DNA of 64,000 nucleotides, from positions 1 to 64,000 of the forward strand of contig CAVVFG010000021.1 in assembly GCA_963747405.1 (NCBI GenBank), read 5' to 3'. The notes beneath the pieces were generated by a model. It was given only the letters and a program-made list of their open reading frames with translations. It searched no databases and had not been told where the DNA came from. Shown one piece after another: positions 42,471 to 52,200 of this stretch. Numbering within the stretch: position 1 is the stretch's first letter; each line of letters starts with the position of its first letter. A program made the translations under genes and the position numbers. The stretch comes from Fodinibacter sp963747405 (lineage in GTDB: Bacteria; Actinomycetota; Actinomycetes; Actinomycetales; Dermatophilaceae).

Positions 42471-44576
42471 TCACGTGGCGCGCGTGCCACCAGTGTCGTA
42501 GGCCCGGGGCCGTGCCGGCGGTAGCTCGGTGCGGTGGCCAAGGTGCTCGAGCCACGACACCAGCTGGCGGTGCACGGCGTCCGCGCCGACCAGCCGCTCG
42601 GGGGGGCGGGGGAGGTCGCTCGGCCAGACCAGCATGGCGCGGTCCTGCCAGCCACCCAGGCCACCGTGGCAGCCCACCAGGCCCTCGAAGGCGGCGACCT
42701 CGCCGGTCACCGGGTCGAGCAGGCTGTTCACCGCAATGTCGGGAGCCTCGGGCATCGCCGACGCCCGTAGCAGGAACGCGGCCGCCTCCGGCCGGAAGGG
42801 GGTCAACGGGTCGATGCCACTCACGACACCGTCGCGCAGCCGGTGCTCCCCGTCGGGACCGATCGCGACCGGACCGCCCACGGTGTCCACCACGGCGAAC
42901 GACACGCCCTCGTGCCCGACCAGGCCGGGCAGCAGGCCCGGCCACCGTGCCTCGATCTCGGTGCGGGTGAGCCGGTGGTCCTCGCCGCTGGCGTACACCA
43001 GGCCGAGGTTCCCGGAACCGAAGACGAGCATGGGCTGCTCCACGGCACCGGCCGCCGGAGCTCCCTGGGCCGCGGAGGAGGTGATGCCGGCCTGCGCCGC
43101 AGCCTCCTCGGCCTCCGCCTGCTCGAGCGCGTCGGCGCTGCCAGCCCGCAACACCTGGGCGACCAGGGCCGGCTGCTCGTCGGTGAGCACGTCGACCCGG
43201 GCCGAGCCCTCGGTGTTGACCTCGGTGCCGCCCACGGTGGTGCCCGTGAGCCGGGAGACCAGCTCGGACAGGCTCTCGCCGTAGCGGTCGGCGAAGACCT
43301 CGCCCTGCGACTGCCCGTGGTCGGACAGCACCACGATGCGGTAGTCGCGCTGGGCCTCTGCGGCGACCTTCTCGAGCTGGCCGAGGAGGGCGTCGAGCCC
43401 CACCAGCGCATCCAGCGACTCGGGTCGCATGATGCCGGCGTGGTGGGCGACCGCGTCGTAGTCCACGTAGTCGACGTAGATGCTGCGTGCTCCCGCAGCC
43501 AGGGCCTCGCCGACCATGACGCTGTTGAAGTCGCGCATGACGCCGTTGAGGGCTCCCCGCTCGCCGGCGAAGTCCCAGCCGCGGTGCACCCGCGGACGCA
43601 TGTTCTGCCGCACCTGCCGTCGCGCCTGGATGCGCTCCCGGACCAGCTCGCTCGTGGTACGCACCACCCCGCGCATGAAGCCGTCAGGCCGCATCAGGAA
43701 GCGGTTGAACCGGCGCCGACCGTCACGGTCACCGCGCAGGGCTCCCACCCGACTCATCGTCGCGAACGTCGTCGGGGCGTCACCGCTGAACAGGTTGCTC
43801 ACCGACACCCCGCCATCGGCGAGGAGCCCTCGCCCGTCGGAGTGCAGCGCCTCGATGTCGACGGCATCCGCCGGCTTGTTGGCGACGAAGACCCGCCCGG
43901 TGGCCCGGTCCACCCAGCGGAAGGCCGGGATGCCGTCGGTCGTGCCGTGCAGGATCCCCATCTGGCTGGCGGGAGTGGTCGCCGGCAGCGTGGGGGTCCA
44001 CTCCATGAACCCGTGGCTGCCACCGCGGATCCACCGCGACAAGGTGGGCAGCGTGCCACCCATCACCCCCCACTGGAGCACGGGGAAGGGCACCCCGTCG
44101 AGCTGCACGAACAGGATGCCGGTCACCTCCGGGTCCGACACGGACTTCCCCCGTCTCGCCCCGCGCACCAGGTGGACGAAGACGGCGTCGTTGGTGCCGG
44201 CCGTCATGACCCACGAGGCCAGGGTGGCGACGCCGGCCACGATCCAGGTCGCCCAGAACGCCGCGACGAACGAGTCGGCCGTCACGCCCGGCACCACCGA
44301 GAGGGCGATGTAGGCGACGATCGCCTGCCCGAGCAGAGCGAGGACCAGGGCGCCGACCATCCCGAAGGGGGTGGCCAGCGCCACCAGCACGGGCCGGATC
44401 ACCAGCCCCACCACCGCCATGACCAGCGCCACCAGCACCACGGGCCAGACGCCGTCGAAGCTGATGCCGGGCAGGATCCAGCCCGCCAGCGCGAGGCCGA
44501 CGCAGCTCGCCAGCAGGGCGACGAATGCCCGCCACCCGTCTGATCGATCGAACCCAGCGAGCACGGACCTGCCCAT
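42471..44576 (-). CDS. Holin-like membrane domain fused to an alkaline-phosphatase-like domain (copy B)
   Basis: The 701-residue paralogue of the protein at 30503-33064. It lacks the extra N-terminal helices of copy A and starts directly with the four-helix holin-like block (residues about 15-125), then the soluble domain: ILFVQLDGVPFP, ATTPASQMGILHG, SNLFSGDAPTT, YVDYVDYDAVAHHAG, LSDHGQSQGE. It ends with the shared VGCHGGLGGWQ motif and the same WLEHLGHRT tail. It has an insertion rich in Ala/Glu (about 490-540) not seen in copy A. The ATG at 44576 has GAGGAG six bases upstream. It probably hydrolyses a phosphorylated envelope compound, substrate unknown. Confidence 0.8.
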   Translation of the reverse strand: MGRSVLAGFDRSDGWRAFVALLASCVGLALAGWILPGISFDGVWPVVLVALVMAVVGLVIRPVLVALATPFGMVGALVLALLGQAIVAYIALSVVPGVTADSFVAAFWATWIVAGVATLASWVMTAGTNDAVFVHLVRGARRGKSVSDPEVTGILFVQLDGVPFPVLQWGVMGGTLPTLSRWIRGGSHGFMEWTPTLPATTPASQMGILHGTTDGIPAFRWVDRATGRVFVANKPADAVDIEALHSDGRGLLADGGVSVSNLFSGDAPTTFATMSRVGALRGDRDGRRRFNRFLMRPDGFMRGVVRTTSELVRERIQARRQVRQNMRPRVHRGWDFAGERGALNGVMRDFNSVMVGEALAAGARSIYVDYVDYDAVAHHAGIMRPESLDALVGLDALLGQLEKVAAEAQRDYRIVVLSDHGQSQGEVFADRYGESLSELVSRLTGTTVGGTEVNTEGSARVDVLTDEQPALVAQVLRAGSADALEQAEAEEAAAQAGITSSAAQGAPAAGAVEQPMLVFGSGNLGLVYASGEDHRLTRTEIEARWPGLLPGLVGHEGVSFAVVDTVGGPVAIGPDGEHRLRDGVVSGIDPLTPFRPEAAAFLLRASAMPEAPDIAVNSLLDPVTGEVAAFEGLVGCHGGLGGWQDRAMLVWPSDLPRPPERLVGADAVHRQLVSWLEHLGHRTELPPARPRAYDTGGTRAT

Positions 44577-45140
44577 GACGTCTCCTCGAGACTCGGCGGT
44601 TACCGGAGGCGCGACACTGACGGGCCGCGGCCTCCTGGTCAAGTGACCAGTGGTGGTTGTCGTCGACTCTCTCAATGCGCGAGCCACGTGGCATCACCCT
44701 CGGTGAGTGAAGGATGCTGCACCCCCGCCCGAGACCGCCCCCAGGCCGAGCGCGTGACGGCTCGGACGGACTGGCGACCCAGAACCGGCGGTCGCGCCGG
44801 TCCTCTCGCCGGTCGCTGCGGCGGTTGACGCCGTGACCGGCGATGGCTGCGGTTGCGAAGGGGCGGCGCGCGAGCCGCCGGGGCGCCGACCACGCCCCGT
44901 CGGGCCGCTCGGGCGGGCGAAGAGGCAGGTCACTTCCCTTCTTCTTCGTTCAGGTGCAGAACCCCAAGAAGGTCCACTGGTCCACCGGACCCAGAATGTG
45001 ACCCACATTCCGCCGATCTCGGCTCCGCAACCTCCGTGCCTTGCCACGCCGCGGATAGGGCGATCGGTCCCGTCGAATACCGGATGCTCGAGGGCCACCC
45101 CGGTGATTGACGTAGATGTACAATTCAGCGGTTCCAGCGA
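44577..45140. other. Gene-poor region upstream of the toxin-antitoxin pair
   Basis: No gene is supported in these 564 bases. A seven-base inverted repeat GAATGTG-ACC-CACATTC lies at 44994-45010, and TGTACA at about 45118-45123 is close to the antitoxin promoter and could be its operator. Confidence 0.4.
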
Positions 45141-45146
45141 TATGAT
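45141..45146 (+). promoter_or_regulatory. -10 box TATGAT of the toxin-antitoxin operon
   Basis: TATGAT ends seven bases before the ATG at 45154 and supports that start over the ATG at 45142, which lies inside the box. Confidence 0.5.
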
Positions 45147-45153
45147 CAGCGTC

Positions 45154-45417
45154 ATGAGTGAGATCACCGTCAGCGATGCCCGGGCCCGGTTGGCCGATGT
45201 CGTCGATGCCGCGCGCGTGCGGCACGACCCCGTGTACCTGACCCGTCGTGGGCAGCGGGTGGCCGCGGTGATCGACGCCGACGACCTCGACGCTCTGATC
45301 GCTGCGGCCGAGGACCTGGCCGACATCGAAGCCGCCAGAGCCACCCGGGCCGAGATCGCCGACGGTGAGGCCACGATTCCGTGGGAGCAGGTCAAGGCCG
45401 ACCTCGGCCTGGCATGA
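45154..45417 (+). CDS. Phd/YefM family antitoxin
   Basis: The 87-residue protein has the Phd/YefM fold start ITVSDARARLADVVDAAR and the conserved YLTRRGQRVAAVID that leads to the dimer core, followed by an acidic C-terminal tail that would bind the toxin. It should neutralise the downstream RelE-like toxin and repress the shared promoter. Its stop overlaps the toxin start by four bases (ATGA), the usual coupling in such pairs. The pair lies in the gene-poor part of the presumed island, where it could stabilise the element. Confidence 0.92.
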   Translation: MSEITVSDARARLADVVDAARVRHDPVYLTRRGQRVAAVIDADDLDALIAAAEDLADIEAARATRAEIADGEATIPWEQVKADLGLA

Positions 45418-45677
45418 CGTACCGGGTGGAGGTCGCGCCGGCGGCCCTACGTCAGCTACGCAAGCTCGACCCTCCCGCCGGACGGCGCGTCCAAGCGGCC
45501 ATCGAGCTGCTCGCCGAGCAGCCGCGGCCGAGCGGGGCCAAGAAGCTGGTCGGCGGTGAGGGCGAGTGGCGGGTCCGTACCGGCGACTACCGCATCGTCT
45601 ACGAGGTGCACGACGACGTGCTGGTCGTCCTGGTGGTCCCCGTTGGCCACCGGCGTGAGATCTACGAACGTCGCTGA
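45414..45677 (+). CDS. RelE/ParE family toxin
   Basis: The 87-residue basic protein is a RelE-type toxin, expected to cut mRNA on the ribosome. It shows the family pattern YRVEVAPAALRQLRKLD, then GEWRVRTGDYRIVYEV and the terminal VGHRREIYERR, which carries the arginine and histidine residues used in catalysis. The ATG overlaps the antitoxin stop by four bases. Both partners look intact and full length. Confidence 0.93.
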   Translation: MTYRVEVAPAALRQLRKLDPPAGRRVQAAIELLAEQPRPSGAKKLVGGEGEWRVRTGDYRIVYEVHDDVLVVLVVPVGHRREIYERR

Positions 45678-46279
45678 CGACTTTCCGGTCCTGCCGTGGA
45701 CGGCGTGCTTCGCGATCCTGCCGATGGTCGGACGTTGCCCAGAGCCGGTTTCCGTCGCCCACGCCGCACGCCCGGCTTGCCGGTCGGACTTCGCGGACAT
45801 GGTTCGAGGCGAGTGCGGGGCCACTCGACCGCTCGAGGGGAGGCAACAGCGGCTGTTCGGGCCAGCCGCTGATCGAGCCAGGCCTGCGCCCTCAGGCGGT
45901 GAGTGCAGGCAGGTCCACCGCCTCGATATCGGGGCCGTGGACGGAGGCACCCCCACGTGAGGCAGCCGTGGAGGCTCAGCAGTTTGAGATCCGTCGGCCC
46001 GTCGACGTCGTGGAGATCCTGCATGGTCCGAATCTGGTTCGCCACCAGTACGCGCTGCCCTGAGCCAGCCCGCGACGACCCCGATGGTGCGGCCCGCGCC
46101 CCCGCTGGTGTCCATGAGCTCCAGGCCCCGGGGGCCGCGACTCCTCGGCGGGTCTTCGTCCGGTGATCCGGTGACCCCCTTGCGGGGGCCCAAGTGGGCC
46201 GGAAGTCGGCCCCAAGTCACCCCCAAGCACTCCAGCCCACGCTCGAGAGGTCAACAGCCACCTGATCTGGAGGACCCGC
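45678..46279. other. 602-base region without a supported gene
   Basis: No intact gene is seen. On the minus strand near 46050-45900 there are pieces with protein-like composition in different frames (RVLVANQIRTMQDLHDVDG, then GASVHGPDIEAVDLPALTA before a stop), which suggests a frameshifted remnant. The last 30 bases hold the GGAGG ribosome site of the transporter gene. Confidence 0.35.
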
Positions 46280-48457
46280 ATGTCCACTCTTCTCTACCGC
46301 CTCGGCCGGGGAGCCGCGCTCCACCCGTGGCGCGCCATCGGCGCCTGGCTCGCCTTCTCAGCCCTCGTCTTCGCCGTAGCTGCCTGGGTCGGTGGCGACA
46401 CTCGGGAGAACTGGCAGCTGCCAGGATCGGAGTCCCAGCGCGGGCTTGACCTGATCCGTGAGCACGTCCCCGCCGCCGGCTCGGCGATGTCCCGGGTGGT
46501 CGTCCACAGCGATCACCCGATCGCAGCCGACGCCCTGGACACCCTCGACGCCAACCTGGCGCGGATGCCGCACGTCGCGGCCGTCAAGGCGCCGGCCGTC
46601 TCGGCCGACGGCGACACCGCGCTCGTCATCGTCACCTACGACGTGCAGGTCACCGACCCCGACCTGATGGAGAACCTCGCCCCGCTCGAGACCGCCATCG
46701 CGCCGACGAAGGACGCGGGCTACCAGGTCGAGCTCAACGGGGAACTGCCCGAGACCGCGGCAGCACCGATGCGCGGAACGGGAGAGCTCGTCGGCGTGAT
46801 CGCCGCACTCGTCATCCTCGTGGTCGCGTTCGGTTCCGTCATCGCTGCCGGCCTCCCGGTCCTCACGGCGATCGCCGGCCTGGCTGTCGGGTCGGCCGGC
46901 TTGGCGATCCTCGCCGGCGTCATGGACGTCTCGAACACCGCACCCACCGTCGCCACCATGGTCGGTCTGGGCGTCGGCATCGACTACGCACTGCTGATGG
47001 TCAGCCGCCACGTCGAGTTCCTGCGCGCGGGTCACGACCCCGTCGAGGCTGCCGGGCGGGCCTGCGCCACCGCAGGGCGGTCTGTGGTCTTCGCGGCGAT
47101 GACGGTGCTCGTCTCGCTGCTGGGCCTGCGCCTGGCCGACCTGCAGACGTATGCCGCCTTCGGCTTCGCCACCGCCATCGCCGTGATCTGCGTCCTCGCC
47201 GCGGCGCTGGTCCTCGTACCGGCGCTGTGCCGCCTGGGTGGACGCCGGCTGATGCCGCGAACAGCGCGCCGCGGCTCGTCCGCCGTGGCCGCCACGACGC
47301 CACTCACCGCCCGCTGGGCAGCCCGTGTCGGCCGCACGCCACTTCCGTGGGCCCTGGCCGCCGTCGTCGTGATGCTGGCCCTGGCAGCACCGGCGCTCGA
47401 CATCCGCACGTGGCCCGGCGACCCCAGTGCCGCATCCAGCGAGCTCACGACCCGCAAGGCCTTCGACCTCATCGCCGAGGAGTTCGGGCCCGGCGCGAAC
47501 GCCTCGTACGTCGTGGTCGCCGAGCGCGACCGGGTCGATGCGGCTGCCGTCGGGGCGGCCCGGGATGCGCTCGCTGCACGCAGCGACCTGGCGGCCGTGT
47601 CGCCCGTCGTGGACTCCCCGGACGGCGCGATCTCGATCATCGAGCTCCAGCCGACCTTCGGCCCGATCGACGCCCGAACGCCCGATCTCGTCAGCGACAT
47701 CCGTGCCGACCTGCCCGACGGCGTCGTCCTCACGGGGCAGACCCCACTGCTCAGCGACATCTCCGAGCTGCTCGCCGAGCGGCTCTGGGTCGTCATCGCC
47801 TTCGTCGTCGGGGTCTCGATGCTCCTGCTGATGATGGTGTTCCGCTCCGTGCTCGTCCCGCTCAAGGCAGCGCTGATGAACCTGCTCTCCATCGGTGCGG
47901 CCTACGGAGTCATGGTCGCGGTCTTCCAGTGGGGCTGGGGCGCGCAGCTGCTCGGCCTCGACCACGCCACGCCAGTCTCGAGCTGGGTCCCGATCCTCAT
48001 CTTCGCGATCCTCTTCGGGCTGTCCATGGACTACGAGGTCTTCCTCCTCTCCCGGATCCGCGAGGACTGGCTGGCCACGGGCGACGCCCAGGCCAGCGTG
48101 GTCCGAGGGCTCCGCGACACCGGACGGGTCATCTCATCCGCCGCAGCGATCATGGTCGCCGTGTTCATCGGCTTCGCCAGCGAGGTCGACGTCGTCGTGC
48201 AGATGCTCGGGGTGGGTCTGGCCGCTGCAGTCCTCCTGGACGCCACCGTCATCCGGATGGTGCTCGTGCCGGCGACGATGACGATGCTCGGGCGGTGGAA
48301 CTGGTGGATGCCGTCGTGGCTCGACCGGGTGCTGCCCGCCATCGAGGCAGAGGCCTCGCCGTCCCCGGCCGGCCCTGCGGCCACCACGGCCCCGCAGGAC
48401 TCCACGCCCACTGCGGAGCCCACACCCGAGCGCGAACCGGCGCTCGTGCAGCACTGA
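46280..48457 (+). CDS. MMPL family RND transporter
   Basis: The 725-residue protein is an MMPL-type transporter of the RND superfamily, which in actinobacteria exports lipids or drugs using the proton gradient. It has one N-terminal helix, a large outer loop (about 40-165), a block of five helices with MVGLGVGIDYALLMVSRH (the GxxxDY motif), a second loop, and a second block with FGLSMDYEVFLLSRIRE. A disordered Pro/Thr tail ends the protein. GGAGG stands six bases before the ATG. The hemerythrin gene follows after 58 bases on the same strand and may share its transcript. The substrate is not evident. Confidence 0.93.
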   Translation: MSTLLYRLGRGAALHPWRAIGAWLAFSALVFAVAAWVGGDTRENWQLPGSESQRGLDLIREHVPAAGSAMSRVVVHSDHPIAADALDTLDANLARMPHVAAVKAPAVSADGDTALVIVTYDVQVTDPDLMENLAPLETAIAPTKDAGYQVELNGELPETAAAPMRGTGELVGVIAALVILVVAFGSVIAAGLPVLTAIAGLAVGSAGLAILAGVMDVSNTAPTVATMVGLGVGIDYALLMVSRHVEFLRAGHDPVEAAGRACATAGRSVVFAAMTVLVSLLGLRLADLQTYAAFGFATAIAVICVLAAALVLVPALCRLGGRRLMPRTARRGSSAVAATTPLTARWAARVGRTPLPWALAAVVVMLALAAPALDIRTWPGDPSAASSELTTRKAFDLIAEEFGPGANASYVVVAERDRVDAAAVGAARDALAARSDLAAVSPVVDSPDGAISIIELQPTFGPIDARTPDLVSDIRADLPDGVVLTGQTPLLSDISELLAERLWVVIAFVVGVSMLLLMMVFRSVLVPLKAALMNLLSIGAAYGVMVAVFQWGWGAQLLGLDHATPVSSWVPILIFAILFGLSMDYEVFLLSRIREDWLATGDAQASVVRGLRDTGRVISSAAAIMVAVFIGFASEVDVVVQMLGVGLAAAVLLDATVIRMVLVPATMTMLGRWNWWMPSWLDRVLPAIEAEASPSPAGPAATTAPQDSTPTAEPTPEREPALVQH

Positions 48458-48515
48458 CCACCGGGCCCGGCGACTCCGCCGTCCCCACCCACCCCACTGC
48501 GAAAGGACCACCACC

Positions 48516-49241
48516 ATGAGCATCACCGACCCCTCCACCCAGCACCGGCGGCAGCTGCGCCTGCCCGGGCAGGCAGCCGCCCCCGACGGCCCGCTGGACA
48601 TGACGATGATGTATCTGATGCATCACGCGTTCCGACGGGACCTCACGGCGTTCGCCGTCGCCGTGCCCCGTACCCCGGTCGACGCCCGGGACGCGTGGGC
48701 GGCACTGGCGGCGCGCTGGGAGCTCTTCTCCGCCACCCTGCACAACCACCATCACGGCGAGGACGAGCACGTCTGGCCCGCGCTGATGGAACGGGCCGAC
48801 GAACAGGACCGCGCCACCCTGGAGGCGATGGAGGACGAGCACGCCGTCATCGACCCCGTCCTCGACGCCTGCCGGGACGGCATCACGCTGATGACCACCC
48901 ACCCGACCGAGGACGTCCGCAGTGCCCTGGCTGTCCGCCTGGTGTCCGCCCGTGAACATCTGGCCCGCCACCTCACCCACGAGGAGACCGACGCCATCGC
49001 CTTCATGCAGCGGGTCCTCACGGCCGAGGAGTGGGATGCCATCGAGGACCGGCTGCGCAGCACCCTGAGCCTGGGAAAGATCGTGCGGATGGTGCCGTGG
49101 GTGATCCACGAGCTGCCGGTCGACGCCCGGCACGAGCTCTTCCACGAGATGCCCGGGGGTCGCGCCTACCAGTTGGTCTGGTGGTTCACCCGGCGCCGGT
49201 TCGCGCGGCGGGATGCGGTGGCCTTCGGGTTGGGAGCCTGA
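48516..49241 (+). CDS. Hemerythrin HHE domain protein
   Basis: The 241-residue helical protein carries a hemerythrin-like domain that binds a di-iron centre and can sense or bind oxygen, nitric oxide or peroxide. Ligand motifs are MHHAFRRDL, LHNHHHGEDEHVW, EDEHAVID and HLARHLTHEETDAI, giving the needed histidines and glutamates. A C-terminal part (about 175-241) with WVIHELPVDARHELFHEMPGG is typical of the actinobacterial subgroup. AAAGGA stands about eight bases before the ATG. It converges with the BTAD regulator gene, 12 bases between stops. Confidence 0.9.
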   Translation: MSITDPSTQHRRQLRLPGQAAAPDGPLDMTMMYLMHHAFRRDLTAFAVAVPRTPVDARDAWAALAARWELFSATLHNHHHGEDEHVWPALMERADEQDRATLEAMEDEHAVIDPVLDACRDGITLMTTHPTEDVRSALAVRLVSAREHLARHLTHEETDAIAFMQRVLTAEEWDAIEDRLRSTLSLGKIVRMVPWVIHELPVDARHELFHEMPGGRAYQLVWWFTRRRFARRDAVAFGLGA

Positions 49242-49253
49242 CCAGCCTCGTGC

Positions 49254-52200
49254 TCAGATGCCGAAGAGGTCCCGCTGTCCGCGCCACCACAGGGCGAACA
49301 GCGGGATCTCCCACGCCTCTGCCAGTAGCTCGGCAGCGTCGGCGTGCCTGGTGGCCAGCGCCTGCTCACCGGTTGCCACGGCAGCCAGCGCCAGGTAGGC
49401 GTCGACCGGGCCGGACGCCACGCCGGAACCCGCTACGCAGCTACGCCCCTCGTAGGGCGCGAGGAGGGCGTAGGCCTTGGACGCAAGAGCCGGGTTCCCG
49501 GTGTAGGCACCCATCGCTGCGGCGCAGCCCCAGTTGAGCAGGGAGTACCAGTCGACGGGGGCGAGGTTCGGCGGGTGCTCCTCGAGCCAGGCCCGCGCGC
49601 GCTCCTCCTGGCCGTCTCGCCACAGCACGAACGCGACCGTCGACCCGGTCGGCATGCTGCTGCTCGAGAGGCCGACCAGGAGATCCTCGGACAGCGGGAA
49701 GTCGTCGCGCCACACCACCAGGCAGGCCAGGTTGCCGCCGATGGCATCCTCGCCCTGGGCCAGTTCCGACTCCTTCACCATCCGCACCACCTCGGCCAGG
49801 AGGCGGTCGCACTCGACGACATCGCCGGCCATCGCGCGCCACGGGATGACCAGCGACTGCAGCGCGAGCTCGGCGTACGTCATCCGCATCCGCTCGGCAC
49901 CGGCGAGCGCCTCACGCTGCCGCTCCCACATCTCCTGGGGCCGACCCAGCTCCCCGAGGACGAAGGCGGTCTGCACGGCGGCCACCACCTCGGCGTGGGT
50001 GTCGCCGACCTCGCGCGCGATGACGATGGCCTCCTCCGCCAGTGCCCGGCGTCGATCCGCGGTCTCCGGCACCCAGATGGCGGTGTACGCGGCCGTGACG
50101 ACGTCGAGCAGCAGCGGCCGGTCGTCGAGTCGACGTGCCATGGCGATGGACTCATCGACCAGCGCCCGGCGTTCCTCCACGCCGCCGGCGTAGTAGATCT
50201 CACCCGCCAGCACGGCGAGGCACCGGCATCGTAGGGCCGAGTCGCCGGGCGGCAGCGCGTCCAGGCTCCTGCGAAGCGCGGCGACCAGGCTCGTGTGGAC
50301 AGCACCGTGCCGGGCGGACTGCCACAGCCCACCGCGAAGGGTGAGCGTCGCCGCTTCGGCCGCGAGGACGACGTCGCCCAGGTCGTCCGCGATCCCGACC
50401 GCCTCCTGTGCTGTGGCGGTGAGCTGGTCCCACCGGCCCGCCCACCGGTCGGCGACGGCGCGCTGCACCAGCACGTCGTACCAGTCGCGCGGGCTCGACG
50501 CCGGATCCTGGGTCTGGGCCTCGAGGGCGCTCGCGAAGAGCGCGGAGGCCTCGGGATGGGCGTGGGCTCGCATCGCCACCTCGCCGGCCGCGGCCGCCGC
50601 TCGCCATGCCTGCGCAGCACAGGCGGGTCCGGCCGCCAGCCAGTGCCGCGCCTCCTCGGTCTCCCGGTTCGCGTGTCGCCCGAGCGCCCGGGCAACCGTG
50701 CTGTGTTGGCGCGCACGGCGCGACGGGCTCAACCTCACGTACAGGGTGTCGCGGACCAGCGCGTGCTCGAAGGTGAACCGGTCGACCCCGACCTCGCGGA
50801 CCAGGCCGCTCGCCTGAGCCGGGTCGAGCAGGTCGAAGAGCGCGTCCTCGTCGTGGCCGGTGCAGTCGGCGAGGACGGCGAGCTCCACCTGACGCCCGAT
50901 GACCGATGCCGTCTCCAGGATCTGCCGGGTGGCGTCGGGCAGGCGTTGGAGGCGACGGGCGACGACCTCCTGGACCACTGTCGGCGGGTCCGGCTCGGCC
51001 AGCAGCTCGGCAAGCTCGCGTCCCGTGCCGGCCAGGCGGGAGTACTCCACGAGGAAGAAGGGGTTGCCGTCGGTGCGCTCGTGCAGGGCGCGCGCTTGGG
51101 CGTCCTCGGGTTCGCGCTCGGTGACGGCGGCGACGATCCCTGCTGCCGCGGACTCATCCAGCCCGTCGAGCTCGATCCGGATGGCGTGGCCTCGCCCCAG
51201 TACCTCGGCCACGTCGGCCAGCGCGCCGGTGGCGATGGGTCTGCTGCGCCAGGTCGCGACCACGACAAGCGGTACCACCGGGGCGGACTCGACGAGCAGG
51301 CGCAGCACTCGCAGGGTCGCCGTGTCCGCCCAGTGGAGGTCGTCGAGCACGACGAGCAACGGTTCCTCACGCGCCGCCGAGACCAGTGCAGTGACGACGG
51401 ACTCCCACGCAGCGAAGTCCGAGCCCTCCCCCTGGGGTTCCGCGCTCGGACGGTCCAGCGCTGAGAGGATGCTGCGCCAGGGGTACAACGGTGGCGCACC
51501 ATCGTCCTGGGAGCAGCGGCCAAGGACCGCACGGACCCCTTGCTGGCGGGCGCGGTGCATCAGCTCCGTGGCGAGCCGGCTCTTGCCGATCCCCGGGTCA
51601 CCGGACAGGACGGCGAAGGTCGTCTCGCCGGAGGTCGCCCGGTCCAACGCCGCGACGAGGCGAGCGAGCTCGTGGTCCCGGCCGAGCATCGGCCACGAGG
51701 CCGTGCCGACCTGGGACGACGGGCCGGGCACGGAACGGGCCGGGGCTGCGACGGACCACTGCCCGGGTCGCTCCGAATCCGCGCTCGCCGTCGACGTCCC
51801 CTCCGGCGGGGGCGACCACTCGAGGGCCGGGTCCTGGGCGAGGATCCGTGCCTGCATGTCCCGCACCCCGGTCCCCGGATCCAACCCGAGCTCGTCGGAC
51901 AACACCTCGCGCAGCTGCCGGAGCGCGTCGAGGGCATCGGCCTGCCGGCCGCTCCGTACGAGCGCGAGAGCGCGCAGGGTCCACGGTCGTTCGCGCAACG
52001 GATGCGCCGTCGTCAGCTGCTCGAGGTCGGCAGCGATCGAGGCGTGCTCCCCCAACAGCAGCCCGGCGGCCGCACGAGCCTCCTGCGCGAGCAGTTTGAG
52101 CTCCTCGAGGCGCGCGCGCTCCGCCACGGCTGCGGGAGCATCACCGAGCTCGGCGTACGCCTCGCCGCGCCACAGCGCCAGCGCCTCTTCCACCCGAGAC

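Noticed and set aside
44994..45010. Inverted repeat GAATGTG-ACC-CACATTC as an operator of the toxin-antitoxin pair
   Set aside because: It lies about 130 bases upstream of the likely -10 box and no second copy is near the promoter, so I list it only as a repeat.
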